Assembly (NCBI GenBank): GCA_018821305.1
Contig: JAHJMN010000124.1
Span: 1 to 64,000, forward strand
Source: Myxococcota bacterium
GTDB taxonomy: Bacteria; Myxococcota_A; Polyangia; HGW-17
Direction: 5' to 3'
Length of the DNA stretch: 64,000 bases
Notes under the pieces: generated by a model
Told to the model about the DNA's origin: nothing
What the model saw: only the letters and a program-made list of their open reading frames with translations
Databases searched by the model: none
Part shown: positions 6,396 through 15,439 of the stretch, one piece after another
How the letters are laid out: each line of letters begins with the position of its first letter
How positions within the stretch are numbered: the first letter of the stretch is position 1
Translations under genes and position numbers: made by a program

Positions 6396-7595
6396 CTATT
6401 TCAGGACGGCGAGGATTTGGTCGAGGCCCCAGTTGAGGTCTTCTTTTGATATTACGAGGGGTGGGGCAAGGCGAATTGTGTGATGATGAGTGTCTTTTGC
6501 CAGAACGCCTTTTTCCATGAGGGCCTGGCAGTATTTCCTTGCTCCGCCAGCTTCGGGGACGAGTTCGATACCAATCCACAAGCCACGACCACGGATTTCT
6601 TTTACAAGGGGGTTTGACTTGAGAGGTTCAAGGCGATTCATTGCGTGAGCCCCAAGTTCCAGTGCTCTTTCCACGAGTTTTTCATCAATGAGGACATCAA
6701 GAGCTGCAAGAGCTACGGCGGCGGCAAGGGGGTTACCACCGAAGGTTGAGCCGTGTTCACCGGGTTTGAATACCGTGAGAACTTCGCGGCTGCCCACGAC
6801 GGCACTTACGGGGTAGAATCCAGCGCCGAGAGCTTTTCCAAGGCAAACCATATCAGGTTTTACTTCTTCCCAGTCCACTGCAAGGAGCTTGCCTGTGCGG
6901 CCGAGGCCCGACTGAATTTCGTCGGCGATGAAGAGCATTTTGTTAGCGGTGCAAAGATTGCGAACTTTTTTAAGGAATCCGTCTTTGGGGACGATGATTC
7001 CGCTTTCCCCCTGAATGGGTTCAAGTAAAACGGCAACGGTGTCCGGAGTGATGGCTTTTTCGAGAGCTTCGAAATCACCGTAAGGAATTATATCAAAACC
7101 ATCAGTAAAGGGGCCAAAGCCGTCGCGGTAATCGTCCTCAGTGGAGAAGGAAACGATGGATATGGTGCGACCGTGGAAGTTGTTTTCCATGGCGATAATG
7201 CGGGCTTTTCCCGGTGCGACGCCCTTTTTAGTGTAACCCCATTTACGGGCTGCTTTGAGGGCTGTTTCCACGGCCTCAGCTCCGGAGTTCATGGGAAGCA
7301 TCATTTCATAGCCCAGGAGATTGCAGAGTTTTTCCCCAAGGAGGGGAAGTTTATCATTGCGAAACGCCCGGGACGTGAGGGTAACTTTTTTTGCCTGTTC
7401 AATCATGGCATTTAAAACTCTGGGATGGCAGTATCCTTGATTGAGCGCACTGTAAGCTGCTAGAAAATCAAGGTATTTTTTGCCTTCAACATCCCATACC
7501 CAAGCGCCTTCGCCTTTTTCAATGACTACGTCAAGGGGATTGTAGTTTGGAGCAAGATATTGTTTTTCAAGAGAAATGTAATCAGATGTCCGCAT
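6396..7595 (-). CDS. rocD: Ornithine aminotransferase
   Basis: Class III PLP-dependent aminotransferase that converts ornithine and 2-oxoglutarate to glutamate semialdehyde and glutamate in the cytoplasm. Seen: the N-terminal 'YNPLDVVIEKGEGAWVWD', the PLP-binding 'NSGAEAVETALKAARKW', 'FHGRTIS', 'LLEPIQGESGI', 'LFIADEIQSGLGRTGK' with the conserved Asp, the Schiff-base Lys in 'CLGKALGAG', and 'GSTFGGNPLAAA'. The 399-residue length is normal. The ORF track extends the start by 25 codons; the ATG at 7595 is right because GGAGG lies just upstream and the family begins here. Transcribed alone on the minus strand, divergent from dapL with a type B repeat between. Confidence 0.95.
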   Translation of the reverse strand: MRTSDYISLEKQYLAPNYNPLDVVIEKGEGAWVWDVEGKKYLDFLAAYSALNQGYCHPRVLNAMIEQAKKVTLTSRAFRNDKLPLLGEKLCNLLGYEMMLPMNSGAEAVETALKAARKWGYTKKGVAPGKARIIAMENNFHGRTISIVSFSTEDDYRDGFGPFTDGFDIIPYGDFEALEKAITPDTVAVLLEPIQGESGIIVPKDGFLKKVRNLCTANKMLFIADEIQSGLGRTGKLLAVDWEEVKPDMVCLGKALGAGFYPVSAVVGSREVLTVFKPGEHGSTFGGNPLAAAVALAALDVLIDEKLVERALELGAHAMNRLEPLKSNPLVKEIRGRGLWIGIELVPEAGGARKYCQALMEKGVLAKDTHHHTIRLAPPLVISKEDLNWGLDQILAVLK

Positions 7596-7649
7596 AATGA
7601 ACCTCCGTGCGGTTAGAATTCGACCGAATAATAGGACGTTAAAATACTG

Positions 7650-7805
7650 AGGTCGTGTCCTGAAAATCAATTTTTGCCAAAATTGAGCATGTTTGCGAAA
7701 ACATGCTATTCAGAACACTATAATAATTTCAAGGTCTTCATGCTTAATGTCCTGTGCCAAAATTTGGCGTGAACCTGAAAATATCGTATTACAGGACATT
7801 AACTA
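7650..7805 (+). repeat. Two-hairpin dispersed repeat, type B (copy B2)
   Basis: Full-length type B copy between rocD and dapL. Loop bases differ from B1 (CAATTTTTGCCAAAATTG; GCATGTTTGCGAAAACATGC) while the stems are kept. The right end is CAGGACATTAACTA; the left end is changed to GGTCGTGTCC. It begins 54 bp upstream of the rocD start. Confidence 0.85.
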
Positions 7806-7997
7806 CTTAGTCAACACACTCATTTTGAGAAAATGCATTATTTTCGCAAATGGACGAGGTGGACATATCAATTATTAAGAATGAGGGTTGCGGGCCTTTG
7901 AAGTTTGTAAAAACAGGCTAAAAATCCGTTGGGTTTTATGCTATTTTCTCCATTGCTTATCCGGATGACTTCAGATCCGGGCTGAAAGTGATGAAAA

Positions 7998-9152
7998 ATG
8001 GCCAGAACCGACGTTATAAAACCGTATCTTTTCGCAAGTATTGATGCCCGCTTATCTAACCTTCGAAAAAGTGGCGTTAACATTATAAGTTTTGGAGTAG
8101 GAGATCCCGATTCTCCCCCACCTCCGGAACTCCGGCGCAAACTGTCCGAACTTGTATTAGCTCCGGACATGCATAATTACTCACCCTACGAAGGCACCGA
8201 GCGCTTCCGGCAAGCCGCAGCGGACTATATGAAGCGTCGTTACGGGCTTACGTTTAATGCATCATCGGAAGTTGTGGGACTCATCGGATCCAAAGAAGGA
8301 ATCGGGAACGTTTTCATTGCTTATACGGAAGAGGGTACAATAAATCTCGTGCCTTCCCTGGCTTATCCAATACCTGCGACACTGACGGGAGTATGTGGCG
8401 GCATCGTTCATTCCATGCCCGCAAGGAGCAGTAACGGTTTTTTACCGGATTTCGACGAAATTCCACGGGAAACTGCTAAAAAAGCAAGGCTTCTTTACCT
8501 CAATTATCCCAATAATCCAACCGGAGTGAGTGCCGACTTTGAGTTTTATGAAAAGGCTTTAAATTTCGCCGTGGAAAACGACCTGATTATCATTCACGAC
8601 AATGCTTATGAAGAAATCTGGTATACACAGAAGCCCATAAGTATGTTTGAACTGGATGGCGCAAAGGAGCGGGTAGTTGAGTTTCATTCCCTTTCGAAAA
8701 TGTTCAATATTACTGGTTGGCGCCTTGCTTTTGCCTGTGGGAATGCCGAACTTTTGAAACCACTGAAGACCATGAAAACCAACATGGACAGCGGGCAGTT
8801 TAAACCGCTCCAGCATGCAGCAGCATGGGGGCTTGATGAGCTCATTGATGATTTCGGGGCTTCCCAGCGCAAAACGTATTCAATTCGCCTTGCCCGCATG
8901 AGATCTGCTTTAGAAGGAATTGGCTGCGAGGTTCCTACACCCGGAGGCACTTTCTTTCTGTGGGGCAGGGTTCCCTCGGGGATGACCAGCGCTGAGTTCA
9001 CGGAAATGCTTCTGGAAAAATACGGGATTTTCATTACACCGGGACATATGTTCGGAGCGGAAGGCGAAGGATTCTTCCGGGCCAGTCTCACGGTGAGCGA
9101 TGCTCTGCTTGATCAGGCTCTTGCGAGGATCGACTCGGGCAGGATTCTGTGA
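7998..9152 (+). CDS. dapL: LL-diaminopimelate aminotransferase-like class I/II aminotransferase
   Basis: Fold-type I PLP aminotransferase. The order 'PYLFASIDARL', 'FGVGDPDSPPP', 'GLIGSKEGI', 'LNYPNNPTGV', 'HDNAYEEIWY', and the PLP lysine motif 'FHSLSKMFNITGWR' matches the DapL family, which makes LL-diaminopimelate from tetrahydrodipicolinate for lysine and peptidoglycan. 'SKMFNITGWR' stands where SKTYNMTGWR is usual. Length (384 aa) is normal. It opens a run of overlapping genes: the glcD-like ATG lies one base past its TGA. A small TCCGGAT/ATCCGG hairpin lies in the leader. An aspartate/alanine-type aminotransferase remains an alternative. Confidence 0.82.
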   Translation: MARTDVIKPYLFASIDARLSNLRKSGVNIISFGVGDPDSPPPPELRRKLSELVLAPDMHNYSPYEGTERFRQAAADYMKRRYGLTFNASSEVVGLIGSKEGIGNVFIAYTEEGTINLVPSLAYPIPATLTGVCGGIVHSMPARSSNGFLPDFDEIPRETAKKARLLYLNYPNNPTGVSADFEFYEKALNFAVENDLIIIHDNAYEEIWYTQKPISMFELDGAKERVVEFHSLSKMFNITGWRLAFACGNAELLKPLKTMKTNMDSGQFKPLQHAAAWGLDELIDDFGASQRKTYSIRLARMRSALEGIGCEVPTPGGTFFLWGRVPSGMTSAEFTEMLLEKYGIFITPGHMFGAEGEGFFRASLTVSDALLDQALARIDSGRIL

Positions 9153-9153
9153 A

Positions 9154-10527
9154 ATGATCGATATTATTGAGCTTCTTCAACGGGAATTCGGAGCGGGGCA
9201 GCTTATTACAGATGAAGACCGTCTTATTCCCTACGGCAAAGACGAATCAGATAACGGGCTTTATCTGCCGGCGGCGGTTTTTTTGCCGACGGATGCTCTC
9301 CAGGTTGAAGTTCTCTGCACTCTTGCTCTGGAACACAAGTTCTGCATTACTCCGCGGGGACTTGGTACGGGGAAAAGCGGTGGAGCGCTTCCCATCAATG
9401 GCGGGATCGTTATTTCCTTTGAAAAGATGAATCACATTCTGGATATTGACGAGGAAAGTCTCTTCGCCGTAGTGGAACCGGGTGTAATTACACTGGATTT
9501 GCAGAAAGCAGCGCTGGAACAGCACCTGTTCTATCCACCGGATCCCGCCAGTCTGGACCAGTGCAGCATCGGTGGAAATGTTGCGGAAAATGCCGGAGGG
9601 CCGCGGGCTTTTCGTTATGGAGTTACCCGGGAGTATCTCCTCGGAATGGAACTGGTTCGAATGGGTGGGGAGCGTTTTTCCATTGGTAAGAAGAGTGTAA
9701 AAGGAGTTTCAGGTTATGATATGACCGCTCTTATGTGCGGCAGCGAAGGGACTCTTGGCGTTTTTACACGACTTTTAATGAAACTGATTCCCGTTCATCG
9801 ACCGTCAGGAATAATTCTCGCTTATTATCCCACGGCAACGGCAGCGGGGAAGGGTATCTCGACATTACTCAGGTCCGGGGTTTTCCCCATGAGTCTTGAG
9901 ATGCTTGATGGAACAGCTATTGATCACATCCGCGGTATCGAAGGGTTCAATCCTCCCGCAGGAACTCAGGGAGCGATTATCTGTGAACTCGAAGGACTCC
10001 CCGAAGACGACGCGCTCCTTTCATCCGTGGCGGATTTGTTTGAATCCACAGGAATTACCGAAATGCGCGCTGCTATGGATGTACCGGACATGAACCGTGT
10101 ATGGGAAGCAAGACGCCGAGTGAGTACCCGTCTGAAGGAAATGCACCTTAAAAAGTTGAGTGAAGATATCGCCGTTCCCCGGGGAGCGATGGAAGAAACA
10201 CTTCATATTGTTTCGGATATTGCACGGAACCTTGGGCTTGAGAGCGCATCTTATGGTCATGCAGGGGATGGGAATCTTCACGTTAACTTCCTCAGTGACA
10301 GTGAGGATACGCATAAAAACCTCGAACGCGCGGTTATGGAACTGTTTGTCCGAATCTGTGCCCTTGGAGGAACTTTATCCGGGGAGCATGGGATCGGGAT
10401 TTCCAAACGAAAATACATGAATATTGAACATGATCCTTTTTCACTCAAAATGATGAGGCAGATGAAGAAGGCCTGGGATCCGCATAATCTATTGAATCCC
10501 GGGAAAATCATACCGGAAGGATACTGA
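9154..10527 (+). CDS. FAD-linked 2-hydroxyacid dehydrogenase (GlcD/D-lactate dehydrogenase family)
   Basis: Flavoprotein of the VAO/PCMH fold that oxidises glycolate, D-lactate or related 2-hydroxyacids. FAD-binding signatures: 'PRGLGTGKSGGA', 'DQCSIGGNVAENAGGPRAFRYG', 'MCGSEGTLGVFT'. The C-terminal cap has 'GHAGDGNLHVNF' and 'SGEHGIGISKRKYM', ending 'NPGKIIPEG'. The ORF track starts 18 codons early, within dapL; the ATG at 9154 just past the dapL stop is the natural start, giving 457 aa, typical for GlcD. The TGA overlaps the next ATG (TGATG), implying translational coupling. Substrate cannot be told from sequence; no GlcE/GlcF partner is present, so it probably acts alone or with a distant electron acceptor. 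Confidence 0.88.
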   Translation: MIDIIELLQREFGAGQLITDEDRLIPYGKDESDNGLYLPAAVFLPTDALQVEVLCTLALEHKFCITPRGLGTGKSGGALPINGGIVISFEKMNHILDIDEESLFAVVEPGVITLDLQKAALEQHLFYPPDPASLDQCSIGGNVAENAGGPRAFRYGVTREYLLGMELVRMGGERFSIGKKSVKGVSGYDMTALMCGSEGTLGVFTRLLMKLIPVHRPSGIILAYYPTATAAGKGISTLLRSGVFPMSLEMLDGTAIDHIRGIEGFNPPAGTQGAIICELEGLPEDDALLSSVADLFESTGITEMRAAMDVPDMNRVWEARRRVSTRLKEMHLKKLSEDIAVPRGAMEETLHIVSDIARNLGLESASYGHAGDGNLHVNFLSDSEDTHKNLERAVMELFVRICALGGTLSGEHGIGISKRKYMNIEHDPFSLKMMRQMKKAWDPHNLLNPGKIIPEGY

Positions 10528-11237
10528 TGGAAAACAGGGCAGATAACGCAATTTACCTTTCAATTCCTCAAACAGTTTCAACTTTTGCGCGATTTTTCGG
10601 AGCTACGATTGAGACGGGTATCAAGGAACTACTTCGCCTTGGTGATTCTCATGAAATGATGCGGCTCTGGGCAAAGAAGTCTCTTGATATTCTTGGGGTA
10701 GAACTCACGATAAAAGGGATTGAAAACGTAAATCTCGATGAACCGCAGGTTTTTTGTGCAAACCATCAAGGGAATGTGGATATACTGATAATGAATATTT
10801 CCGTTCCGGTGAAGTTCTACTGGGTTTACAAGCACACACTGAATTACGCTCCAATTATCGGGACTTACCTGATACGTAACGGTCACATACCTGTAAATCG
10901 CTCCAACCGGGAACTGGCTCATGCGAGTATCCGTCGCGCCGGGGAACGAATCAGGGCAGGGCAGAACATAGTTCTGTTTCCCGAAGGTACGCGCTCCGGA
11001 GGACCCGAGCTTTTGCCATTTAAAAAGGGTGCTTTCTGGCTAGCCAAGGAATGTGGTGTCCCTGTTGTGCCCATAACCATCGAGGATTCCTGGAAACTCA
11101 TGAAGAAAAACTCGCTGAAATTAAGGCGATGTCCTGTGACGGTTACATTTCATCCTCCGGTGGATCCCACGGGACTCGAAGTCGATGAACTTCTTGAAAA
11201 GGTACGCGAATCTATTGTGAAGGGGCTACAATCATGA
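10527..11237 (+). CDS. plsC: 1-acyl-sn-glycerol-3-phosphate acyltransferase family protein
   Basis: PlsC-family acyltransferase of the inner membrane, expected to transfer an acyl group to lysophosphatidic acid in phospholipid synthesis. The catalytic HX4D is present ('NHQGNVD'), with 'GHIPVNR' and 'FPEGTRS' as the substrate-binding motifs and 'VPVVPITI' as the fourth block. Length is 236 aa. The start codon overlaps the stop of the glcD-like gene and its own stop overlaps the next ATG (ATGA). No strong N-terminal transmembrane helix is evident; membrane contact is probably amphipathic. Acyl acceptor specificity is not determinable. Confidence 0.88.
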   Translation: MENRADNAIYLSIPQTVSTFARFFGATIETGIKELLRLGDSHEMMRLWAKKSLDILGVELTIKGIENVNLDEPQVFCANHQGNVDILIMNISVPVKFYWVYKHTLNYAPIIGTYLIRNGHIPVNRSNRELAHASIRRAGERIRAGQNIVLFPEGTRSGGPELLPFKKGAFWLAKECGVPVVPITIEDSWKLMKKNSLKLRRCPVTVTFHPPVDPTGLEVDELLEKVRESIVKGLQS

Positions 11238-11716
11238 AGTTTGCAGTTATCTTTCTACTATTATTTGTATCGTGTGATAAAAAACCGGAGGCCGCAAAGA
11301 ACGTGGATCCCCCCGTGGACAAAACCGCTCCGCCCCAAAAGCAGCTCGAAGACCTCAGCCGCATGGAAAGGGAAAAGGAACTCAAATCTCAGGGGTTAAT
11401 TAAAAATGATGAGGATGAAAGCGCTCCGCCTCCGCCCCTGCCGGTGACCCGGCGTCCCGCTCCGAGGCCCGCTCCCGTCGTTAGAAGTGTAACGAAACCG
11501 GAGAACCCCATTCGCTCTGTAGACCTTGAGGCTCTGAAATCTTTAATTAAACCGTGTGGTGAAGGTGAGTTTCACGCTACAATCGGTATTGATGGGTCAG
11601 TTACGATTAAAATGGAAGGAGCTGACCGGAAGGTTCTATCCTGCATTACAGGTAAAATATTCAGAGTCCGATTTGATTCCGGGGTTGTCCGCCGGGGAAC
11701 AATTAAAATACCTTAG
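11234..11716 (+). CDS. Proline-rich lipoprotein, 160 aa
   Basis: A short signal peptide ends in a lipobox ('LLFVSC'), so a mature lipoprotein is likely. A charged and proline-rich linker ('APPPPLPVTRRPAPRPAP') spans residues about 60-85. A small C-terminal domain contains two cysteines ('IKPCGEGEF', 'VLSCITG') and beta strands, and resembles the C-terminal conserved part of many myxobacterial 'AgmX/PglI-like' outputs in that it has 'ATIGIDGSVTIK'; that comparison is tentative. It overlaps the plsC stop by 4 bp and sits 46 bp before the VanW gene, so it is in the same operon. Confidence 0.65.
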   Translation: MKFAVIFLLLFVSCDKKPEAAKNVDPPVDKTAPPQKQLEDLSRMEREKELKSQGLIKNDEDESAPPPPLPVTRRPAPRPAPVVRSVTKPENPIRSVDLEALKSLIKPCGEGEFHATIGIDGSVTIKMEGADRKVLSCITGKIFRVRFDSGVVRRGTIKIP

Positions 11717-11762
11717 CAAACTCCAAACGACTTACAGGACAAGAGTAATAAAAGAAGATCTC

Positions 11763-13181
11763 ATGAAAAAATACATTCCTGACGCAATTCTCATTATCGT
11801 TTCAATTGTATCTATCGTCGCCACTGCGTTTTTCATTCGTCCATCCGGTTTCAAGAAAATCCCTGCGGGAATAACCGTGGATAATCACAGTGTGGGCATG
11901 ATGACCGTGGAAGATATCAAAACTGCTCTGGATAAGATTGTCGCCTCTCGGAAAGGGCGTATTATTAAGTTAAAACACGGAGATAAGACATGGGAAGTTT
12001 CTCTCGAGAAGATGGGTATCAGATATGATGTAGCGTCTGTTATTGAGGATATTTCGCTGATATCCAGTGAGCAAAAGGGGTTCTGGAAAAGACTTCTTTT
12101 CAGGAAGTGGGCAAAAAAGGCGCTCATTAAGTTTTATATCCCCATAAAGTATAATCGGGGGACGATGAGTGATTATTTTGAAAAACTGAAGAAATCCATC
12201 GATCGTCCGGCGACTCAGGCGCGAGTGGATCTCATTAAAAAGGTCATCGTTCCTGGAAAAAAAGGTATGGTTCTGGATATATCCGGAAGTATAAGTGCTT
12301 TTGAGAAAGCCATCCAAAAAGGTGACAGCACTTCAGATCTGGTCGTGGAGGTTTCCAGTCCCTCCATTAAAACGAAACAGCTCGAAGGAATTGATTTGAG
12401 TAAAGTAATGGGCTGGTACGAAACATCCTATGAGAGTTGGGGCAAGTACGCAGACAGGGTTTATAATCTGAGACTTGGGGCAGCTAAGATTACTGGAACC
12501 ATCCTGATGCCTGGAAAAGAATTGTCTTTCAACCAGTTGGTCGGTCCCCGTACGGCCAAAGAAGGCTACAGAATTGCCCCGGTAATTGCGATGGGTGAGC
12601 TTGTGGATGATATGGGTGGTGGTATGTGCCAGATTGCTTCCACGCTGTTTGCAGCGTCATTTTTCGCTGGAATTGACATCATTAATGCCAAACCCCACAG
12701 TCAGATCAGTCACTACATCGATCTCGGCTTAGATTCCACCGTTGTTTACCCCGCCGTAGACCTCGTTATCCGAAATAAATATCCGTTCCCCGTTGTAATA
12801 CGCATTGATGTTTCCGACGGTCGGGTGAGAGCTGAAATCCTCGGACGGCAGCGTCCGTACCACAAAGTCGGGTTTGAACGCAGGATTGTTAAAGAGACTC
12901 CTTTCCAACTTGCTTTCCGAAAGGATCCGGAACTTCTTGAAGGGGAGATGAAACTGGATCAGCGGGGGCAGAAGGGTTACATTATTCGCCGGCGACGGAT
13001 TTTCTTTGACGAAGTCGGTCATGAAATCAAGGCTCAGACCTGGACCCTTATTTACCCACCGGCAACGATGATCATTAGAAAGGGTACAAAAAAGCCTGAT
13101 GATCCAAACTGGAAAGCCCCGGAAATTGAGCCTTTCAAGCCTCGCCCGGATCCACCACGCTTCCGTCGTGAAATGCAGTAG
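11763..13181 (+). CDS. VanW family protein with peptidoglycan-binding-like domain, 472 aa
   Basis: An N-terminal transmembrane segment ('DAILIIVSIVSIVATAFFI') is followed by a PG_binding_4-type region (residues about 50-200) and the VanW domain: 'GTILMPGKELSFNQLVGPRT', 'GGGMCQIASTLFAASFFAG', 'NAKPHSQISHYI', 'VVYPAVDLVIRN'. VanW proteins are linked to cell-wall processes but their reaction is unknown. The ORF track begins at 11556, within the lipoprotein gene; the ATG at 11763 opens directly before the membrane anchor. The C-terminal tail is proline-rich. Its stop codon directly abuts the stop of the converging MFS gene, with no base between. Confidence 0.9.
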   Translation: MKKYIPDAILIIVSIVSIVATAFFIRPSGFKKIPAGITVDNHSVGMMTVEDIKTALDKIVASRKGRIIKLKHGDKTWEVSLEKMGIRYDVASVIEDISLISSEQKGFWKRLLFRKWAKKALIKFYIPIKYNRGTMSDYFEKLKKSIDRPATQARVDLIKKVIVPGKKGMVLDISGSISAFEKAIQKGDSTSDLVVEVSSPSIKTKQLEGIDLSKVMGWYETSYESWGKYADRVYNLRLGAAKITGTILMPGKELSFNQLVGPRTAKEGYRIAPVIAMGELVDDMGGGMCQIASTLFAASFFAGIDIINAKPHSQISHYIDLGLDSTVVYPAVDLVIRNKYPFPVVIRIDVSDGRVRAEILGRQRPYHKVGFERRIVKETPFQLAFRKDPELLEGEMKLDQRGQKGYIIRRRRIFFDEVGHEIKAQTWTLIYPPATMIIRKGTKKPDDPNWKAPEIEPFKPRPDPPRFRREMQ

Positions 13182-14420
13182 CTATACTTTAAAATCAGGG
13201 CTGGGTTTCAGGTTTCTGAAGCGCGAAATGATCAGCAATGAAATCACAATCAGAATCAGGAAAAAGGTGGGTACAAATCTTAGCCCTGTGAAATCGACGA
13301 TAAAGCCGATACACGGAGCGAGGAGCGCTTTCGAAAGTGATTTGGCCTGACTTTCCATGCTCAGGACTGTTGCCTGAAGGTTATCCGGGGTGAAACTATC
13401 AAAATATGAGAGAAAAACAGGGCGCCAAAGGTTATAAGCCAGGGACAGGATGATAAAGTGAAAGCCTGCAATGAGATAAAAACCGAAAAACGCAGTAATT
13501 GCCATGGATGTGAATGTTGCTGTAAAAATCAACCAGAGGAAGTTCATGGCGGCAACTTCACTCCCGAGCTTTTCCCTGAGCCTGTGAGAATGGCGGGATC
13601 CAACTGCTCCAATGATGTGAAGAAATGCGTATCCAGCCATTATTGTGAGTCCGGCAGCGGTGTTTGAGCTCGCGAGGTCCGATCGGGAGGCAAGTAAAAT
13701 ACCTCCCGTAAAAAGGAAAACCTGAAACCATGGTTTGAAAACCTGATATATGCCTTCAAAACTGAGAGATTCAAACATGGCTTTAAGGAGGTGAGGGCGA
13801 GTAAATAGACCTTTGAGGACTGAAAAAAAAGAATTCTGGTTTGCATCACGGGATAAAACAGAAACTGATTCATCCCGTGGATAGAACATGAAATTAACGA
13901 GGCCGAAAATATACGGAATCAGAGTAATTATAAATAAAAGGCGGATATTTCCCCATATTATCACCACTGTTCCGGCAATTATTACGGAAACGGCACTGCC
14001 TATTTGGGACCAGGAACGGGTATAACCATAAACTTTCGTCCGCTGGTCTTCCATACTTCGGGATTTGAGCCATGAAAAAATAATTGCTTTATGGGTGCCG
14101 CTGCGGAAGCTCTCCCCAATTCCAAAGAGTAAAAATGCTGGTAGAAATAGGAGAAAGTTTGAGGCAAAAATAAAAAATATAAATGAAGAAATGTAACAGA
14201 GCCAACCGAAAATCAGTGTCCGGCGTCTGCCAAGGCGATCGGATATAAATCCGGATGGAATTTCAAAAATATTTACTGTGAGATCTCTGATACCCAGAAG
14301 GAGTCCAATTGAAAACCACGAAAGGGATTGAGTTTTCAAGTAAATAATAAGAAACGGGTCAAAGTACAGTTGATTTTTGAGGAAGCCGTAAAGTGAAAAA
14401 TTGAAAAGAATAGATGGCAT
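13182..14420 (-). CDS. MFS transporter, 412 aa
   Basis: Twelve-helix secondary transporter of the inner membrane. The loop 2-3 signature 'GFISDRLGRRRTLIFG' is the hallmark MFS motif, and the N-terminal 'GLLLGIRDLTVNIFEIPSG' helix precedes it. A central cytoplasmic loop (about residues 185-225) separates the halves. The substrate is unknown; the sequence recalls multidrug-type efflux carriers. Transcribed alone, converging with the vanW-like gene with directly adjoining stop codons, and divergent from the 14539 gene across about 118 bp. Start ATG at 14420; the Shine-Dalgarno sequence is weak. Confidence 0.85.
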   Translation of the reverse strand: MPSILFNFSLYGFLKNQLYFDPFLIIYLKTQSLSWFSIGLLLGIRDLTVNIFEIPSGFISDRLGRRRTLIFGWLCYISSFIFFIFASNFLLFLPAFLLFGIGESFRSGTHKAIIFSWLKSRSMEDQRTKVYGYTRSWSQIGSAVSVIIAGTVVIIWGNIRLLFIITLIPYIFGLVNFMFYPRDESVSVLSRDANQNSFFSVLKGLFTRPHLLKAMFESLSFEGIYQVFKPWFQVFLFTGGILLASRSDLASSNTAAGLTIMAGYAFLHIIGAVGSRHSHRLREKLGSEVAAMNFLWLIFTATFTSMAITAFFGFYLIAGFHFIILSLAYNLWRPVFLSYFDSFTPDNLQATVLSMESQAKSLSKALLAPCIGFIVDFTGLRFVPTFFLILIVISLLIISRFRNLKPSPDFKV

Positions 14421-14538
14421 TTATATAAAACCAGCGTTGAGGAAAGTCCAAAAGCTGTACAATGTCTACAGACAGTGAGTTAAGTTTATAGTAACAATTA
14501 TCAGAAAATTGAATACTTTTTAGAAATACTGAATAAAA

Positions 14539-15360
14539 TTGACCGTGAGGAGTTTTTGCACAGTGTTTATTCTATTGATTCTATTGATGTCTTTTACAAA
14601 TCCTGAAGAGTTTTCATCAAGTTCGCCCGAGTTGTTTGTGCCGGACCTGAAATGCAACATCCAGTGGCATCTTCCCATAAAAATAAGCCGTGATGAGAAA
14701 TTCTTTGTCATCGACACAGGGAATTTACCCGATGAAGGTATGTTGGATTTGTATACGGTCTCAGGTTGTAATTATACGTGGAAGCTTGACGGCGCAGTCA
14801 GGAGTCTTTCGGCAGGTTCAAAAGGAAATATTGAGTTGTGGATTCACACGGAAAGTGGGCGTCGATACATTCGGAAAGCCCTGGAATCGACAGGGACGCG
14901 CGGAGTTTTGGATGGAAAATTCAAAAAGCGCGACTGGAAACTGGTATTCGATATAAATGAACACATCGAAAAAGTAATTGTCAAATTGAAGCACGGACAA
15001 GGATCTCACTTTCAATTTTTTGTCAAAACGAAGGAAGCTCCACGATACTCCGGAGCGAAAATGACTCAAGGACCCTGGAAGGAAAAGCGAATCAATATAA
15101 TAACCTATTCCTGGGCGGGACTTTATATATTGATACTCATTGCGCATTTTTTCTTTTTGACTTTCAAACTCAAGGCTGTTCGGTTTACTGCTCCGGCAAT
15201 GGCCGCACTCATGGTCATTTGTATTCTCTTCAGTTTATTCAGTTGGTACTCAAATCAGACAATGTCTGTATGGGGGCGATTTGCACTTTTTGCACTGGCC
15301 TGTTTTATTTCAGCTTTTGCAACCTATCACCGCACTGAAAAAATATTTGAATGGAGATAG
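14539..15360 (+). CDS. Hypothetical membrane protein, 273 aa
   Basis: A hydrophobic N-terminus ('FCTVFILLILLMSF') probably serves as signal anchor or signal peptide. It is followed by an extracytoplasmic region of about 170 residues rich in beta strands, then three C-terminal membrane helices ('SWAGLYILILIAHFFFL', 'MAALMVICILFSLF', 'FALFALACFISAF'). No family is recognised. The track start is TTG at 14539; GTG at 14545 is an alternative and the Shine-Dalgarno sequence is weak either way. Divergent from the MFS gene and convergent with the recombinase-HTH gene. Confidence 0.55.
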   Translation: MTVRSFCTVFILLILLMSFTNPEEFSSSSPELFVPDLKCNIQWHLPIKISRDEKFFVIDTGNLPDEGMLDLYTVSGCNYTWKLDGAVRSLSAGSKGNIELWIHTESGRRYIRKALESTGTRGVLDGKFKKRDWKLVFDINEHIEKVIVKLKHGQGSHFQFFVKTKEAPRYSGAKMTQGPWKEKRINIITYSWAGLYILILIAHFFFLTFKLKAVRFTAPAMAALMVICILFSLFSWYSNQTMSVWGRFALFALACFISAFATYHRTEKIFEWR

Positions 15361-15439
15361 GTTCTCCAGAATTTATTGTAGGATTATGTTGGTTTAAAGA
15401 GGGATGTTAACCGTAATCGGTCAGTGAAGAAGAGAGGCG

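Noticed and set aside
6390-6410. CTATTTCAGGAC as another repeat end
   Set aside because: It is the 3' end of rocD (coding VLK-stop); there is no second arm, so chance likeness.
6154-6483. 109-aa ORF on the plus strand
   Set aside because: It runs antisense into the end of rocD, starts in a CCTG/CAGG-rich fold-back segment and has no gene-like features.
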